64,000 nt of DNA, taken from positions 62,001 through 126,000 of the forward strand of contig JAOAIJ010000022.1 in NCBI GenBank assembly GCA_026414765.1, given 5' to 3'. The notes beneath the pieces are model-generated. The model was not told where the DNA came from. It searched no databases and saw nothing but the letters and a program-made list of their open reading frames with translations. This stretch comes from Clostridia bacterium (lineage in GTDB: Bacteria > Bacillota > Clostridia > Acetivibrionales > DSM-27016). The translations under genes were made by a program, and so were the position numbers. Positions 7,842-16,605 of the stretch are shown here, piece by piece; positions within the stretch are counted from its first letter, which is position 1; every line of letters starts with the position of its first letter.

Positions 7842-8948
7842 TTATGTATTCCCTCTTTTTACCAGATCAGTTCTCTTTTTTCGTATAACTGCTGCAACCA
7901 ATGCAATAAAAGGCATAATGTAAAAAACAGTCCATCCATAATGCCTCGTAACCTGTACATAATCATTTATTGAAGACAAGTCACCTGGAAGCATGCTTAC
8001 TGTAAATAACAATATTGCTGAAGGTATCAGAACAGGACGCATGTCCTGAATCCTGAATGCCTTACAGTATGTACTCAAGGCAGCGTAATACGATAAAGTC
8101 ACACTGATCAGTGTTCCTATACACCATGTAAACAGAAAAAAAGGATCAAGCCTTTGTATAAAACCCCCTATATGTATTATTCGTGCAAGTGCATACAGAC
8201 GGGAGGTAATCTCCTGAGAAGTAGAGTAGTTGAATGTCATCATAGTGGTTAAAAGTGCCGCTGAAGTGATAAGGCCGGATATTATCAGGGCTGTATACCC
8301 TGCTTTTTTTATATGCGTTGTTCCCTGCATTGATGCTGCTATTACTCCCAGAATAATTACTTCACCATAAAAAGAACTTCTGGCCAAACCGTAAGTAACA
8401 GTTTTATCCAGGCCATAGCCAAGTATAGGAAACAAGTAATGAAGATCGTAGTTTGGAGCAGCAAGAATTATAACTGTCAGAAAACCTGTCAGTATAAAAT
8501 ATGCAAACAGTCTTGAAGCCCTCGCTATGCTTTCCAGGCCCAAATAACACCCCGTTATAGTGACAATCAGAAACATACCTATGATAAAGCTGGGGGGTGT
8601 CATAGGAAGCACATATACCTTCATCACCTCTGCAAACTCACGTAATAAAACAGCAGTAGCTACAAGAAGAAATACGGCAAGTATTATTGAAAAAACAAAC
8701 CCCAATATACGCCCAAGAGATAATTCAAAAGCCTGTACCAGATCCTTAGCAGGAAACCGTTTCAGTAACAAATAAATAAATGTAAAACCAACTATAGACG
8801 TAATCATAGATATCAAGGTCATATACCAGGATGCAGTACCTGTCACCCTTGCAACATAAGCAGGGCTGGTAAAATACACCTTTACACTGATTGTAATTGC
8901 GATAAGAGAAATCGCTTCCTGCACCCCGATTTTCCCTTCCTTTATCAT
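7842..8948 (-). CDS. Spore germination permease, GerB family
   Basis: A 368-residue polytopic membrane protein with about ten hydrophobic helices. It starts with the family pattern KIGVQEAISLIAITISVK and is of full family length. GerB-type proteins belong to the APC transporter superfamily and hold the germinant-binding pocket of the receptor. The ATG overlaps the gerA stop codon by four bases (ATGA), indicating translational coupling. It acts in the spore inner membrane with the A and C subunits. Confidence 0.95.
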   Translation of the reverse strand: MIKEGKIGVQEAISLIAITISVKVYFTSPAYVARVTGTASWYMTLISMITSIVGFTFIYLLLKRFPAKDLVQAFELSLGRILGFVFSIILAVFLLVATAVLLREFAEVMKVYVLPMTPPSFIIGMFLIVTITGCYLGLESIARASRLFAYFILTGFLTVIILAAPNYDLHYLFPILGYGLDKTVTYGLARSSFYGEVIILGVIAASMQGTTHIKKAGYTALIISGLITSAALLTTMMTFNYSTSQEITSRLYALARIIHIGGFIQRLDPFFLFTWCIGTLISVTLSYYAALSTYCKAFRIQDMRPVLIPSAILLFTVSMLPGDLSSINDYVQVTRHYGWTVFYIMPFIALVAAVIRKKRTDLVKRGNT

Positions 8949-10720
8949 TTTTTCCTATCTCCTTTATTCTTTTTTTCCCAAGCCCGAGGCATATCACCCT
9001 GCCTTTTCCTATTAGGAAGGTTCAAGAAGTCAGGCCGCATTTTTTGTTTCCAGATCGGCTGTCTTATGATTATGTCCGGACTTGAGTATGTCTTAGGTGC
9101 TACAGGTGAAAAGAAGGGTACTCCAAAGGATTTTATGTTACATGCTATGCATCCTATAAAGAATAACCCTAAAGATATACCGTAAAATCCAAGTATAGCT
9201 GCCAAAAAAATAAAAAAGAACCTGATTATCCTTAGTGCAAGACCCATGGAGTAATTTGGTATAGCGAAGCTCCCTAATCCTGTTACGGATACTATGATAA
9301 TAAGTATCGGACTTACCAGCCCTGCCGCTACAGCTGCCTGGCCCAGAATCAAGGCACCGATTATGCCAAGGGTCTGTCCGATAACCCCAGGCACACGGAT
9401 TCCCCCCTCCCTTATAAGTTCAAAGGATATTTCAAGTAATATTATTTCAAAAATCGTTGGGAAAGGCACCTCTTCCTTCGATCTTGCTATAGAGGCAAGA
9501 AGCTCGGTAGGAATCATTTCCTGGTGAAAAAGTGTAAGAGCTGCGTACATAGCCGGTAAAAATGCTGAAATCATCACACCAAAAATACGTATTAACCGTA
9601 GAAACGTACCATACTGCCATCGAAGCATAGAATCTTCCGAAGTCTGGAGCAGATGAAAAAAAGTTACAGGCACAACCTCAGCAAAAGGAGTACCCTCAGT
9701 AATTATTGCTACCTTTCCTTCCATTAAGAATGATGCTACCCTATCCGGTCTTTCCGTAGTCAGAGTCTGTGGGAACAGCATAAGAGGGCTATCTTCTATA
9801 AACTGCGACACCATTCCGTTTCCTTCTATAAAAGCGGACTCAATACTGTTTATTCTTCTTTTTACCTCCTTTACAACTTCCTGATTCACTATGCCGTTCA
9901 TATACATTATTCCGCAGTATGACTGGTTGGTTTTTCCTACCTGTGTCATTTCGGTTATCAAATTTTTATTTTTAATGATTTTTCTGATAAGAGTGAGATT
10001 TGTACGAAGATTCTCGGTAAAAGCTTCATGTGCACCTAAAACTACATTTTCAGTAACAGGTTTTTCAACATTCCGTTTTTCATAACCCCTGGTGCTGATT
10101 ACAAGGCAAGTATCACAACCATCAATAAACAATGCTGTTTCACCACTCAAAATCTGAAAAAAAACTGTATTCAGATCCTTCATTTTCCCAATTTCATGGA
10201 CTGATATGATATTGTCGGCAATAAAGTCTGCTATGCAAGCATTATCTGCTACACAGTAATCCTGAAAGTTATCTGCATCCATAAGCTGGCGTAATACAAA
10301 TTCACTTAGAAATGTCCGGTCAACCATACCGTCAACGTAAACAACAAAAGCTTTTATTTTCCTTGCTATTTTAAACTCCCTTGTCATTATGTCGGTGTTA
10401 TACGGTATTCCAAACTCTTTTTTAATTGCTTCCATATTTGAATCATAATCACTTAAAACTACCAACTTCTCAGGTTTTCCAGGCTTGTGTCCTTCTTTTC
10501 CTTTTTGCTTATTTGTTTCACCTACAGGAATTGGTATTTTTTTATCACTGCTTTGTTTTTTGACGTTTGCATCGCTGCTGCCATCTACTTTTATATTTGA
10601 CTCTTCAGGTGTGTTTTCTCGTTCACTACCTTCATCATTACCTTCTAAAAGCTCAAAGGTGCTGACAGTATCCGGTTTGTAAGTAAGAAAGTCTTTAATT
10701 GTCTTGAATACTCCTGCCAT
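8945..10720 (-). CDS. Spore germination receptor subunit, GerA family
   Basis: About 591 residues. A hydrophilic, low-complexity linker (residues 22-80) leads into the GerA N-terminal domain (about 90-370), then four to five membrane helices with the family motifs FLRLIRIFGV and ISFELIREGGIRVPG near 370-450. The C-terminal tail is short and basic. The ATG at 10720 has GGTGG upstream; an in-frame TTG at 10735 with AAGG is a possible alternative. It is the first gene of the gerA-gerB-gerC operon and should form part of the oligomeric receptor in the spore inner membrane. Which germinant it senses cannot be read from sequence. Confidence 0.93.
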   Translation of the reverse strand: MAGVFKTIKDFLTYKPDTVSTFELLEGNDEGSERENTPEESNIKVDGSSDANVKKQSSDKKIPIPVGETNKQKGKEGHKPGKPEKLVVLSDYDSNMEAIKKEFGIPYNTDIMTREFKIARKIKAFVVYVDGMVDRTFLSEFVLRQLMDADNFQDYCVADNACIADFIADNIISVHEIGKMKDLNTVFFQILSGETALFIDGCDTCLVISTRGYEKRNVEKPVTENVVLGAHEAFTENLRTNLTLIRKIIKNKNLITEMTQVGKTNQSYCGIMYMNGIVNQEVVKEVKRRINSIESAFIEGNGMVSQFIEDSPLMLFPQTLTTERPDRVASFLMEGKVAIITEGTPFAEVVPVTFFHLLQTSEDSMLRWQYGTFLRLIRIFGVMISAFLPAMYAALTLFHQEMIPTELLASIARSKEEVPFPTIFEIILLEISFELIREGGIRVPGVIGQTLGIIGALILGQAAVAAGLVSPILIIIVSVTGLGSFAIPNYSMGLALRIIRFFFIFLAAILGFYGISLGLFFIGCIACNIKSFGVPFFSPVAPKTYSSPDIIIRQPIWKQKMRPDFLNLPNRKRQGDMPRAWEKKNKGDRKK

Positions 10721-10755
10721 ATGCCCACCACCCAATAAAACCTTATATTCTCAAA

Positions 10756-10786
10756 TAGTATTAGCATTAAGTTGCAGGAATATTAT
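10756..10786 (-). promoter_or_regulatory. Candidate forespore sigma-G promoter for gerA
   Basis: On the minus strand the -10 reads AATACTA (consensus CATACTA, 6 of 7) and, after an 18-base spacer, the -35 reads ATAATA (consensus TGAATA, 4 of 6). It lies about 36 bases before the gerA start. Sigma-G control is the known rule for gerA-type operons; the site itself is a pattern match only. Confidence 0.35.
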
Positions 10787-10984
10787 AGATTATTTGATTG
10801 TCACCCCACCTTCATAAAAAATATTTTCATGACTTAACTGTAAACTAAAAGTTTTGACAGACTAGAGCAATTTTTATAAAAATCCTTTACTTATAGTTGA
10901 TTCTATTTTTAAAAATATACCAGAATTTTTATATTCATTTTCGCTAATACTAGTACTTGATATTGTTGATCCGGAGACAAAATA

Positions 10985-12256
10985 ATGAACAAAGATAGAC
11001 TTAAGAGTTTTTTTTCAAGGCGGAGTAAAGCTTGTGTTGGAATTTTCGGAATTACACAACTGCATTTGAGAAACCCTTTTGTAGTAGCCTGGTGGTCGGC
11101 AGCTTTCCCGGGTCTTGGACACATAATTCTTTCAAAATACTTAAGAGGATATATTCTGTTCTTGTGGGAAATAGTCATTAATTTACAATCCAATATAAAT
11201 CTAGGATTTTTCTATTCCTTTACAGGCAGGTTTGATATGGCAAAAGCAGTAATAAATAAAAGTTGGGTGCTGCTTTATATTCCTACATATCTTTTTGCAG
11301 TATGGGATAGTTACAGGACAACAGTAGATATCAACCACCATTACATCTTAGCCTCAAGAGAAGATGCAGAAATAAAAACAAACAGTATTTCAACTGTAGA
11401 ATTTAATTATCTTGACAAGAGGATTCCCTGCGTTTCACTAGTATGGTCAGGATTAATGCCCGGAATAGGACAGCTTTACTTGCATCGCTTACCGGCTGCT
11501 TTTTTTATTTTATTCTGGTGGATAGTCATAATATATTTTTCAAAAGCCCTCCCGGCTATCCACTACACTTTGACCGGAAATCCCTCACAAGCTGCTGTTG
11601 TCCTTGATCCGCAGTGGTTTTTAAACCTGCCTTCCATTTATTTTTTCTCTGCTTACGACGCATATACAAAAACTGTAGAAAACAATAAACTTTTTGAATG
11701 GGAACAGTCCAAGTTTTTACAAAGGAGTTATCAGAACGGTTTATTTCACATGCCGTCAAAAAAAAAAGAAAATATAGGTGAAAGTATGCATATAGTTTCT
11801 ACATTTGAGCATTCGATATATCTCGAAATAGCTATTACAGCTATACAGATGAAGGGTATAGACAAAAAGGACATCCTGGCAATACCCATGGATAAAAAAG
11901 GCGGATCCGTACAGTTATTTGACAGCATTCACAGTTCAGACGGACTTAGCTTACTGGACCTGCCTATGATTATAGCAACTCTCTTCACCTTATTTGGAGG
12001 CATTTATGGATTTATCCTCAAATGGGGCCCTATAATCTGGGGGTTGATAGGTATGATAATTGGTTTATTCCTGGGGCTTACCATAAAAATCCTTATTAAC
12101 AGAAAATACTCAGATCAGCGGAATAATAAAAAATCCGCGGAAGTGGTATTGATTATAGAATGTACAGAGAATCAAGCTGAGACAGTAAAAAACACTCTTT
12201 GGGAACATCATGCCCTTGGTGTGCGAAAACTGATTCTGGGTAAAGATATGCAATAA
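10985..12256 (+). CDS. Unknown 423-residue membrane protein with 117-residue internal duplication (copy 1)
   Basis: Function unrecognised. Two TM2-like membrane units are repeated at a fixed offset of 117 residues. Matching pairs include S38/S155, P42/P159, G43/G160, G45/G162, T80/T197, G81/G198, W94/W211, D108/D225, Y110/Y227 and V114/V231. Each unit has a PGxG hairpin, a helix, a TG(x)n(Q/K)A segment and a WDSYxxTV or YDAYxxTV end. The C-terminal third (about 272-423) is a soluble fold split by two membrane helices around WGPIIWGLIG, ending EVVLIIEC...GVRKL. The layout recalls DUF1269/DUF3341-type split domains, but that is only a resemblance. The ATG follows CGGAGAC. A close paralog lies at 14111. 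Confidence 0.7.
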   Translation: MNKDRLKSFFSRRSKACVGIFGITQLHLRNPFVVAWWSAAFPGLGHIILSKYLRGYILFLWEIVINLQSNINLGFFYSFTGRFDMAKAVINKSWVLLYIPTYLFAVWDSYRTTVDINHHYILASREDAEIKTNSISTVEFNYLDKRIPCVSLVWSGLMPGIGQLYLHRLPAAFFILFWWIVIIYFSKALPAIHYTLTGNPSQAAVVLDPQWFLNLPSIYFFSAYDAYTKTVENNKLFEWEQSKFLQRSYQNGLFHMPSKKKENIGESMHIVSTFEHSIYLEIAITAIQMKGIDKKDILAIPMDKKGGSVQLFDSIHSSDGLSLLDLPMIIATLFTLFGGIYGFILKWGPIIWGLIGMIIGLFLGLTIKILINRKYSDQRNNKKSAEVVLIIECTENQAETVKNTLWEHHALGVRKLILGKDMQ

Positions 12257-12351
12257 AATATACCCTCCAGCTATTTGTTGTTCAGAATTTATATATATGT
12301 AAATAAATCCATGGTTTACATCATAATCATATGTGCTATAATATTAATAAG

Positions 12352-12384
12352 GACGGCGACGCTTGTTGCTGTCAGGTTTTTTTT
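12352..12384 (+). terminator. Terminator after membrane-protein copy 1
   Basis: Stem GACGGCGAC (12352-12360) pairs with GTTGCTGTC (12365-12373) through nine pairs including two G-U, with a GCTT loop. AGG and eight T's follow. Confidence 0.75.
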
Positions 12385-12391
12385 CAGTGGA

Positions 12392-12565
12392 TTATTTATT
12401 AAAACGGTTCTTTACAGACCGTTTTTTTCTTTGTCTTTCAGACTGTGGCCGAAGCAGCTTTTCGGCAATATATCTTGACGAAACAGCTACTCCAAACGGT
12501 ATGAATATATACTTTATACACCAGATAACAGCAAAGCCGAGATCAGCGTATAATTCACGATCCAT
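12392..12565 (-). CDS. Unrecognised 57-residue membrane protein
   Basis: The ATG at 12565 follows a GAGGTGG ribosome site with five-base spacing; a longer frame reaching 12658 lacks such a site. Residues 10-34 form one hydrophobic helix (FAVIWCIKYIFIPFGVAV). The last 18 residues are strongly basic (RQRKKRSVKNRFNK), typical of a cytoplasmic tail. The stop codon sits beside a small hairpin (12401-12425) that pairs AAAACGGT with ACCGTTTT and may contribute to termination. Nothing similar is recognised. Confidence 0.5.
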   Translation of the reverse strand: MDRELYADLGFAVIWCIKYIFIPFGVAVSSRYIAEKLLRPQSERQRKKRSVKNRFNK

Positions 12566-12761
12566 ATCAACCACCTCGTTCCTTTGTTTATTCCCTGCAG
12601 CAACTATAACGTCACCGTCCCCATGATGGGAAAAACAAAGAAAAGAGTTGAAAGACATTTCATCCAGCTAAACCTGAGTGTTTGTCACATATACATTATA
12701 TTCCATTTATTGAACATTTTCAATATTGCCCGGAACATTTGTTCCTGTTTTTGTTTTTAGC

Positions 12762-13709
12762 TTAAAATCTATCCAGCCTGTTAAAGTTTTTTAGTAATCT
12801 AACTTTATCGATTGCAACGCTTGCTTTCCACCAATTTTCACTTATAGCAAATTCCTTTGCATATTTCTCATTGTTTTCAAACCAACTCCATGTAATATTC
12901 CATACACCATTCTGCGGCCTTGTATCAATGAGATAATCAAGCTCTTTTGTTAATATATCCTCGTTATCCTTATAAAAAATACTTTCAGGAGAATATATAT
13001 AGTCAGAAGGTCTTCGAGAATAATGAATCCATTTGGATGTATCTCTTTCTATAGAATCATATACAAGCTCTTTTACTTTTTCTGCAAGAAATTTGTGATC
13101 AAAGTATGTAGTTAAGCCCGCCTGTTCTATAGCGTCAAGCAACACACAATAACCTCCGATACCCATTTCTCCATATTTGTCCGCCGTGTTGAGCTTACCG
13201 ATTATAGCATCAGAAAGCGTTAGCGCCTTGCTAAATATTTCAGAATTCTTATCAGCATTCAAAAATATGAAACTAATTATGCCTGCTGTTACTCCTATAC
13301 CTTCAAAAGCATTGTCTTCCACATTGTATGTCCACCATGGTGCATGCGCATAGTCATCATTAGACGGAATATTGAAATACCATCCATTTTCAGAACAATA
13401 AACGTTACTTTCGAGGTACTTAAATATTCCCTGCATCATCGGATGCTGTTTATCATTAAAGTCAATTTCTTTCAAAATATTAATTGCCTTCAATGTTGTA
13501 TATGGCGACGAATTTGGATTCCAACTATCTGCTTCAAGGGCATGTCCAAAGCCACCGTCGTCATTCTGATAAAATGATAAAGCAGAAAGCACTGCTTCCT
13601 TACTGCCATTTTCAAAATAAAACTGCCATATTGCTAATTCGATTGGCCTTGCATTACGATACATCCATGATTTAATCTCTTTGTAGTCTTTTGGTGACAA
13701 TTTCTTCAT
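12762..13709 (-). CDS. Alpha/alpha-toroid (prenyltransferase/terpenoid-cyclase fold) protein of unknown function
   Basis: A 315-residue soluble protein. It shows the repeated Gly/Trp-rich loop pattern of six-hairpin toroid folds: NDDGGFGHALEAD near 49-61, SENGWYFNIPS near 105-115, and QNGVWNITWSWFE near 262-274. Hydrophobic helices of about 15 residues separate these. No catalytic DxDD or metal-binding set typical of squalene cyclases or protein prenyltransferases is apparent, so no reaction is assigned. The ATG follows GAGGTGATTTT. It is transcribed leftward between the two paralogous membrane-protein genes. Confidence 0.65.
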   Translation of the reverse strand: MKKLSPKDYKEIKSWMYRNARPIELAIWQFYFENGSKEAVLSALSFYQNDDGGFGHALEADSWNPNSSPYTTLKAINILKEIDFNDKQHPMMQGIFKYLESNVYCSENGWYFNIPSNDDYAHAPWWTYNVEDNAFEGIGVTAGIISFIFLNADKNSEIFSKALTLSDAIIGKLNTADKYGEMGIGGYCVLLDAIEQAGLTTYFDHKFLAEKVKELVYDSIERDTSKWIHYSRRPSDYIYSPESIFYKDNEDILTKELDYLIDTRPQNGVWNITWSWFENNEKYAKEFAISENWWKASVAIDKVRLLKNFNRLDRF

Positions 13710-14110
13710 AAAATCACCTCATTATTAATTTGGAGAAAGAAAAATACAAACTAATAGTAACTTGGCGTTTTTCTCTACTTTTAAAATTTCTTTTTCATTC
13801 TGTATAAAGTAACTACTGATTTTTCGCAATCTCTATCCTCCATTTTGATTTCATATAAAAGTATTCAATTAATTATATCATTTCATTATAATTAATTCCA
13901 AGTCACATATGGTTGGAGTATTACCTTTAGGTCGTATGAAGCTTTTTAAAAGTATATTCTACTATGTCTTATCTCTCTATATAAATGATGGGCTCGAGAG
14001 TTCGATCTTACTCTTCACCATTATATCGAATTTTTTAGTTAAGTTATGTTCTAAGTCCTCTAAATTATGGAAATAATCTTATCGTAACAAATTGAGTTAG
14101 GGGGCTAATT
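13710..14110. other. Intergenic region between divergent genes
   Basis: A 401-base AT-rich spacer between the toroid protein gene (leftward) and membrane-protein copy 2 (rightward). It must contain two promoters. I see no convincing hairpin, repeat or small ORF with a ribosome site. Confidence 0.4.
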
Positions 14111-15382
14111 ATGAACCTAAAGAATTACAGGCCTGGAAGACGATACATGGCTTATGTCAGTTCCCTTGGAACAACGCAGCTACATTTAAGAAATCCGTTA
14201 GTCATCGCATTTTGGTCTGCTATGTTCCCAGGTTTTGGGCACTTGCTGTTATCAAAGTACCTACGTGGCTATCTTTTGTTTGTTTGGGAAGTATATATTA
14301 ACATTGAAGGACACATTAACGAAGGACTTTTGTATTCTTTCACTGGTCAGTTCGACAAGGCAAAAGACATACTGGATATCAGATGGATGTTGCTTTATAT
14401 TCCGACATTCTTTTTTGCTATATGGGACAGCTATCGAACAACAGTAGATTTGAATAACCATTACATATTGGCATCAAGGGAAGATTCAGGAGTAAAGCCT
14501 TTCAAAATGGATGCAATAGAAATTAATTATCTTGATAAGAAGGCACCATGGTCATCTGTAGTATGGACATTTATTATGCCCGGTGCAGGACAAATATCCA
14601 TTCATCGTATTATTCCCGCATTTTTTATTCTAATATGGTGGATAGTCATTATCTATTATTCAAAATTTCTTCCTGCAATCCATAATACTCTTATGGGGGA
14701 TTTTGAACAGGCAAAGGCTATTTTAAACCCGCAATGGACATTAAATATTCCATCAATTTATTGTTTCACTATATATGATGCCTATATCAACACCGTAGAA
14801 AGTAATAAGTTGTTTGACTGGGAACAGGCAAAATATCTGAAAAAAAATTATCAAAGCAGTTCTTTTCAAATGCCTTCAAATAAAATTTCAGGGAGTGAAC
14901 GCATGTATATTATCTCAATTTTTGAACATTCAATTTCATTGGAAAAAGCTGTTACCTCAATTCAAATGAAAGGAATTGCAAAGGAAAATATTCTTGCTGT
15001 GCCTATGGATAAAAGAGGTGAGGAACGAAAACTATTTGATAATATTCACCATTCAGATGGCTTAAGCCTACTTGACTTACCATTTATCCTTGGCTCTTTC
15101 TTTACTCTCATTTGTGGAATTTATGGATTTATATGGGCATGGGGGCCGATTATATGGGGCTTAATTGGCTTAGTTGCTGGTTTTGGAATAGGGCTTGCTA
15201 TAAAATTATTTACAACAAAAAGGTTTTCAAATCAACGTACAAATAAGAAAGTGTCAGAAGTTGTGTTGATAATTGAGTGTAAAGAACATCAAATGGAAAT
15301 TGTGAAAGATATACTTTGGGCACATAACGCCTTTGGAGTTCGTAAACTTGACCTGAAGGAACATGAAAAATCTCCACTTTAA
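14111..15382 (+). CDS. Unknown 423-residue membrane protein with internal duplication (copy 2)
   Basis: A close paralog of the protein at 10985, of identical length and alignable almost without gaps, with roughly 60% identity by eye. It carries the same duplicated TM2-like units (WSAMFPGFGH and WTFIMPGAGQ), the same WDSYRTTVD and YDAYINTVE ends, and the same split C-terminal domain with WGPIIWGLIG. The least conserved parts are the first 20 residues and the linker before residue 275. The start follows AGGGGG. Conservation of both copies argues that each is functional. Function unknown; membrane location is clear. Confidence 0.7.
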   Translation: MNLKNYRPGRRYMAYVSSLGTTQLHLRNPLVIAFWSAMFPGFGHLLLSKYLRGYLLFVWEVYINIEGHINEGLLYSFTGQFDKAKDILDIRWMLLYIPTFFFAIWDSYRTTVDLNNHYILASREDSGVKPFKMDAIEINYLDKKAPWSSVVWTFIMPGAGQISIHRIIPAFFILIWWIVIIYYSKFLPAIHNTLMGDFEQAKAILNPQWTLNIPSIYCFTIYDAYINTVESNKLFDWEQAKYLKKNYQSSSFQMPSNKISGSERMYIISIFEHSISLEKAVTSIQMKGIAKENILAVPMDKRGEERKLFDNIHHSDGLSLLDLPFILGSFFTLICGIYGFIWAWGPIIWGLIGLVAGFGIGLAIKLFTTKRFSNQRTNKKVSEVVLIIECKEHQMEIVKDILWAHNAFGVRKLDLKEHEKSPL

Positions 15383-15415
15383 ACTATTTTACAAATAGTA
15401 TACATGAGGTGAAGA

Positions 15416-15574
15416 ATGTATTTCTTCAAAATTTCAGTAATTGGGTATGCTATAATTGGGGTACTGTTCCAACCGCCCCTCAAACATATTAGCAGCTGGC
15501 TTAGAACTCTATCTCTATCCGAACTCATATATCTCATGGTCACCTTTTTCATTGAAGTAAAAAATACAGAGTAA
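15416..15574 (+). CDS. Putative 52-residue two-helix membrane miniprotein
   Basis: An open frame preceded by GAGGTG with four-base spacing and located 33 bases after copy 2. The product is hydrophobic at residues 3-18 and 34-46, around a QPPLKHISSWLR turn, and ends KVKNTE-like with a charged tail. It is co-directional with copy 2 and could be co-transcribed. Its end meets the terminator of the opposing tRNA gene. Short ORFs of this kind can occur by chance, so confidence is moderate. Confidence 0.45.
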   Translation: MYFFKISVIGYAIIGVLFQPPLKHISSWLRTLSLSELIYLMVTFFIEVKNTE

Positions 15575-15575
15575 T

Positions 15576-15610
15576 GAAAAAGGGCTGTAACCGTTAAGAT
15601 TACAACCTTT
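15576..15610 (-). terminator. Terminator of the tRNA-Leu gene
   Basis: On the minus strand GGTTGTAA (15600-15607) pairs with TTACAGCC (15583-15590), eight pairs including one G-U, followed by CTTTTT. It directly follows the tRNA 3' end. Confidence 0.7.
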
Positions 15611-15697
15611 TGGTGCCGAAGGCCGGACTCGAACCGGCATGTACTCACGTACGCTGGATTTTGAGTCCAGTGCGTCTGCCAATTTCACCACTTCGGC
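15611..15697 (-). tRNA. tRNA-Leu(CAA)
   Basis: An 87-base type II tRNA with encoded CCA. The acceptor stem GCCGAAG pairs with CTTCGGC, with A at position 73. The anticodon stem CTGGA/TCCAG encloses CTCAAAA, giving anticodon CAA (UUG codons). The GTTCGAGTC T-loop and a long variable arm are present. Confidence 0.97.
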
Positions 15698-15724
15698 ATA
15701 TATTATGTTTTCTATCGCTTAAAT

Positions 15725-15753
15725 ATAGTAACACAAAGCTTCTAAGAAATCAA
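15725..15753 (-). promoter_or_regulatory. Probable sigma-A promoter of tRNA-Leu
   Basis: On the minus strand TTGATT, a 17-base spacer and TACTAT. The predicted start is about 20 bases before the mature tRNA 5' end. Both hexamers match consensus at four of six positions. Confidence 0.45.
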
Positions 15754-15844
15754 TACTTTTTTAGAATAAGATATAAATTATTTACTGAAAACTTTTCCCA
15801 TACCCATCAAAAGAATACTTATCACTTCACTATAATCAGTCCAT

Positions 15845-15876
15845 AAAAACAAGTGCCGTTTACGTACCGGCACTTG
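15845..15876 (-). terminator. Terminator overlapping the end of the GPP34-like gene
   Basis: A nine-base arm pair (15850-15858 with 15868-15876) followed on the minus strand by TTTTT. The upstream arm lies in the last codons and the stop codon is in the loop. Confidence 0.85.
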
Positions 15877-16534
15877 CTACAGCAGCAGTTTGTGAAGCGA
15901 TTGCACTTCCTACCGCCTTTATTACTTCCTTAAGTGTATTATTTTCAATAGGATAGTATTCACCTTTTTTTATGAGCTTTATTTTTTCCTTTGACTCTTT
16001 AATTTCCTGTCCCGACAAAAATGGTTTGGTAAAGCCGCATATGGTAATAAGGCTTGCAAGGAAAGCATCATCCTTTGCTACCTGATCCTTACTTTTAAAA
16101 AAAGCATCATGTATACACTTACTGACTTCCGCTTTTTTATCAGAGCCCGATATGATATAGCTACTTATAGTAAAAAAAACTAAAACTCTGGTTTCTTCCT
16201 GAGTGATAATACCCTTATCTTCAAGTCTGTTTAATGCTCTGTTTTTTATTTCTTTGTTGTTTGCAGAATAGCCGTATATCCAACTACTTAATCTTAATGG
16301 TCTCTTCGTATCACTAAAATGTTTCAGGACAAAATCCAGTATATCATCACCTGTATAGCTCTCATCAATTACTACTATTTTCTTGTTCTCAATCCTGATC
16401 TTATTGAGTTCGGCCAGCTTTAATACTACTGCTCCCTTAAGACCAAACCTCACCAGATTATGTGATCTCCAGGTTATTTTGTTTTTTCTTTCGTCTATAG
16501 CTGCGAGCATCATTTTTTCTAACAAACTAAGCAT
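15860..16534 (-). CDS. GOLPH3/VPS74 (GPP34) family protein
   Basis: A 224-residue soluble helical protein matching the GPP34 family layout. It has the N-terminal LLxxxLLAAIDERKxKI helix, the central HFSDTKRPLRLSSWI region where the family has its conserved K-R-L core (about 92-106), and the NRALNRLEDKGII segment. In eukaryotes this family binds PI4P and sorts Golgi glycosyltransferases. The role of bacterial members is not established, though membrane association is plausible. The C-terminus is Ala/Ser-rich (from about 205), unlike the rest. The ATG follows GAGGTT. It is probably a single gene, with a terminator overlapping its stop codon. Confidence 0.8.
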   Translation of the reverse strand: MLSLLEKMMLAAIDERKNKITWRSHNLVRFGLKGAVVLKLAELNKIRIENKKIVVIDESYTGDDILDFVLKHFSDTKRPLRLSSWIYGYSANNKEIKNRALNRLEDKGIITQEETRVLVFFTISSYIISGSDKKAEVSKCIHDAFFKSKDQVAKDDAFLASLITICGFTKPFLSGQEIKESKEKIKLIKKGEYYPIENNTLKEVIKAVGSAIASQTAAVASAGT

Positions 16535-16605
16535 AATAACCTCAGCATCCCTTCTCTACTTCCTGACTCTTGTTTAGAAGCATCATAATTACAGCAATCA
16601 ATGCA

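Noticed and set aside
12566-12658. Longer N-terminus for the 57-residue membrane protein
   Set aside because: The extension has no ribosome site at its start, while the ATG at 12565 has GAGGTGG.
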